Positions 14,373 to 15,309 of a stretch of DNA of 15,309 nucleotides are shown piece by piece. The stretch lies in assembly GCA_018399915.1 (NCBI GenBank), contig JAGYNW010000023.1:1-15309 (forward strand), in the 5' to 3' direction. The position numbers were made by a program, and so were the translations under genes. Below the pieces are notes generated by a model that saw only the letters and a list, made by a program, of their open reading frames with translations, was not told the origin of the DNA and did no database searches. Numbering within the stretch: position 1 is the first letter of the stretch; the number at the start of each line of letters is the position of its first letter. Source of the stretch: Candidatus Omnitrophota bacterium (GTDB taxonomy: Bacteria > Omnitrophota > Gorgyraeia > Zapsychrales > Zapsychraceae).

Positions 14373-14449
14373 GGGCGATTAGCTCAGTTGGTTAGAGTAT
14401 CTGACTTACATTCAGAGGGTCGAGGGTTCGAGTCCTTCATCGCCCACCA
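14373..14449 (+). tRNA. tRNA-Val (anticodon TAC)
   Basis: The cloverleaf can be drawn completely. The acceptor GGGCGAT (14373–14379) pairs with ATCGCCC (14439–14445). The D stem is GCTC/GAGT with AGTTGGTTA between. The anticodon stem TCTGA/TCAGA encloses the loop CTTACAT, whose central TAC is at 14407–14409. The T stem GAGGG/CCTTC encloses TTCGAGT. The discriminator A at 14446 is followed by an encoded CCA (14447–14449). The TAC anticodon reads GUA and other valine codons. The gene has its own promoter at 14300–14328 and stands alone, with no second tRNA before the terminator at 14538–14572. Confidence 0.97.
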
Positions 14450-14537
14450 AGTTTTTCGGTTTATGTAAAAAAGGTCTGTCACACGATGTTTTATGGTGTG
14501 ATTGCCCCGTCTTATTTTGCTGGTTTGTATTTTCAAT

Positions 14538-14572
14538 ATCCTGTCTTCATTTAAGAAGACAGGATTTTTTTT
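14538..14572 (+). terminator. Rho-independent terminator after tRNA-Val
   Basis: An 11-bp perfect stem (14538–14548 with 14555–14565, ATCCTGTCTTC and its complement) closes a 6-nt loop and runs into eight T residues (14565–14572). It is the strongest terminator in the window. It would end the tRNA transcript after an 88-nt trailer, as well as any read-through from the ATPase operon. The stem is followed by a short GC-rich palindrome. Confidence 0.92.
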
Positions 14573-14703
14573 GCGCCCGGCCGGGAGCACGCACTAAATT
14601 ATCTTACAAATTATGATTTCATGACCAGGACTTTTTGCTATAGTTATATTATTAGTACCCTCTAATTTTTTTAAAAATTTGCCAAAAGAGAGTTGTCAGC
14701 TCT

Positions 14704-15309
14704 ATGATCTTTAATTCATATACATTTCTTTTCTTTTTTGTTGTTGTTTTTTCCACCTATTTTTTCCTTGATCATAAAAAACAGAATCGATGGCTGCTTT
14801 TGGCGAGTTATTGGTTTTATGCGGCATGGGACTGGCGCTTTTTGTCTTTGATCTGGATCTCCACAGGCGTAGACTATTTTTGCGGCTTAAAAATTTCCCA
14901 ATCAGATAATGCTGCTACGCGTAAAAGATTTTTATGGATCAGCATTATTGTCAATTTGACACTATTAGGCTTTTTCAAATACTGCAATTTTTTTGTGGAA
15001 AGCCTGACCCAGCTTTTGTCCTTATCCGCCCTTCCGGTGTCATTTCAATCCTTAAATATTATTTTACCCGTAGGGATATCTTTTTATACCTTTCAGACAA
15101 TGAGTTATTCTTTGGATATTTATCAGCGGAAAGTGGAACCCTGCCGGGATTTTTGGGATTTTGCCTTATTCGTGGCCTTCTTTCCGCAGCTGGTGGCCGG
15201 ACCGATCGAAAGGGCCCGCAATTTGATCAAACAGATTCAGCATCCGCGCATCCTGTCTTTGGATCAATTTTATGAGGGGTGTTTTTTGATCTTCTGGGGG
15301 CTCTTTCAA
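14704..15309 (+). CDS. MBOAT family O-acyltransferase (AlgI/DltB-like), partial
   Basis: The reading frame is open from ATG 14704 to the right edge (202 codons), so the protein is cut by the window. It is a polytopic membrane protein with hydrophobic stretches near residues 5–22, 30–56, 76–97, 115–135 and 150–168. The AlgI/DltB-type motifs are LPVGISFYTFQTMSYSLDIY at 121–140 and FFPQLVAGPIERA at 159–171. Such proteins move acyl groups across the membrane onto extracellular polysaccharides or cell-wall polymers. The catalytic histidine expected near residue 320 is beyond the edge. A weak ribosome site AAGAGAG lies at 14686–14692. It comes after the tRNA terminator, so it needs its own promoter; TATAGT (14639–14644) is a candidate -10 without a convincing -35. 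The substrate is unknown. Confidence 0.93.
   Translation, partial: MIFNSYTFLFFFVVVFSTYFFLDHKKQNRWLLLASYWFYAAWDWRFLSLIWISTGVDYFCGLKISQSDNAATRKRFLWISIIVNLTLLGFFKYCNFFVESLTQLLSLSALPVSFQSLNIILPVGISFYTFQTMSYSLDIYQRKVEPCRDFWDFALFVAFFPQLVAGPIERARNLIKQIQHPRILSLDQFYEGCFLIFWGLFQ

Noticed and set aside
14576..14585. GC palindrome CCCGGCCGGG after the terminator
   Set aside because: It is only 10 bp, with no repeat of the tRNA 3' end nearby and no integrase, so nothing supports an attachment site or a regulatory role.
14384..14590. Minus-strand frame (68 codons) across the tRNA and terminator
   Set aside because: Its C-terminal part is the antisense of the tRNA-Val gene, a well-known kind of false protein prediction.

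Overview
The window is a compact bacterial chromosome segment. All genes are on the + strand, with short or overlapping gaps, and there are no mobile elements or CRISPR arrays. It carries PyrR-type pyrimidine genes and a V/A-type rotary ATPase operon in the order E–DUF2764–A–B–D–I–K, the layout known from Chlamydiae and some spirochaetes. GC content is moderate. My best guess is a PVC-related candidate lineage such as Omnitrophota, probably anaerobic or fermentative. This is an inference from gene content and was not tested with a phylogeny.

Region 1 (23–7041) is a pyrimidine biosynthesis cluster: pyrR, pyrB and pyrC, then two non-pyrimidine genes (a SLOG/TIGR00725 protein and an isoprenylcysteine-methyltransferase-like membrane protein), then pyrK, a half-size TauE/SafE-type membrane protein, pyrD (class 1B) and pyrF. 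The order matches the Bacillus pyr operon, except that the carA–carB position between pyrC and pyrK holds the two foreign-looking genes. pyrE and carAB are not in the window. PyrB, PyrC, PyrD/PyrK and PyrF carry carbamoyl phosphate and aspartate through to UMP, apart from the orotate phosphoribosyltransferase step. PyrR is the likely attenuation regulator, but its leader lies upstream of the window.

The AT-rich gap at 2825–2973 is the most unusual spot. It has a near-consensus sigma70 promoter (TTTACA-N17-TATAAT). Three perfect DnaA boxes (TTATCCACA, TTATACACA and an inverted TTATCCACA) are packed into 32 bp over the predicted transcription start. It looks like a DnaA-controlled internal promoter, or a small DnaA-binding or replication-control locus.

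Region 2 (7120–14290) encodes the V-type ATPase. Subunits A and B form the catalytic head, D the central shaft and E the stalk. DUF2764 is an accessory protein of this operon type. I and K form the membrane ion channel and rotor. The K subunit keeps the polar residues that bind Na+ in Enterococcus NtpK, so the machine may be Na+-coupled.

Region 3 (14291–15309) has a tRNA-Val(TAC) gene with its own strong promoter and a strong intrinsic terminator. It ends with the first 202 codons of an AlgI/DltB-like MBOAT acyltransferase that runs off the right edge.
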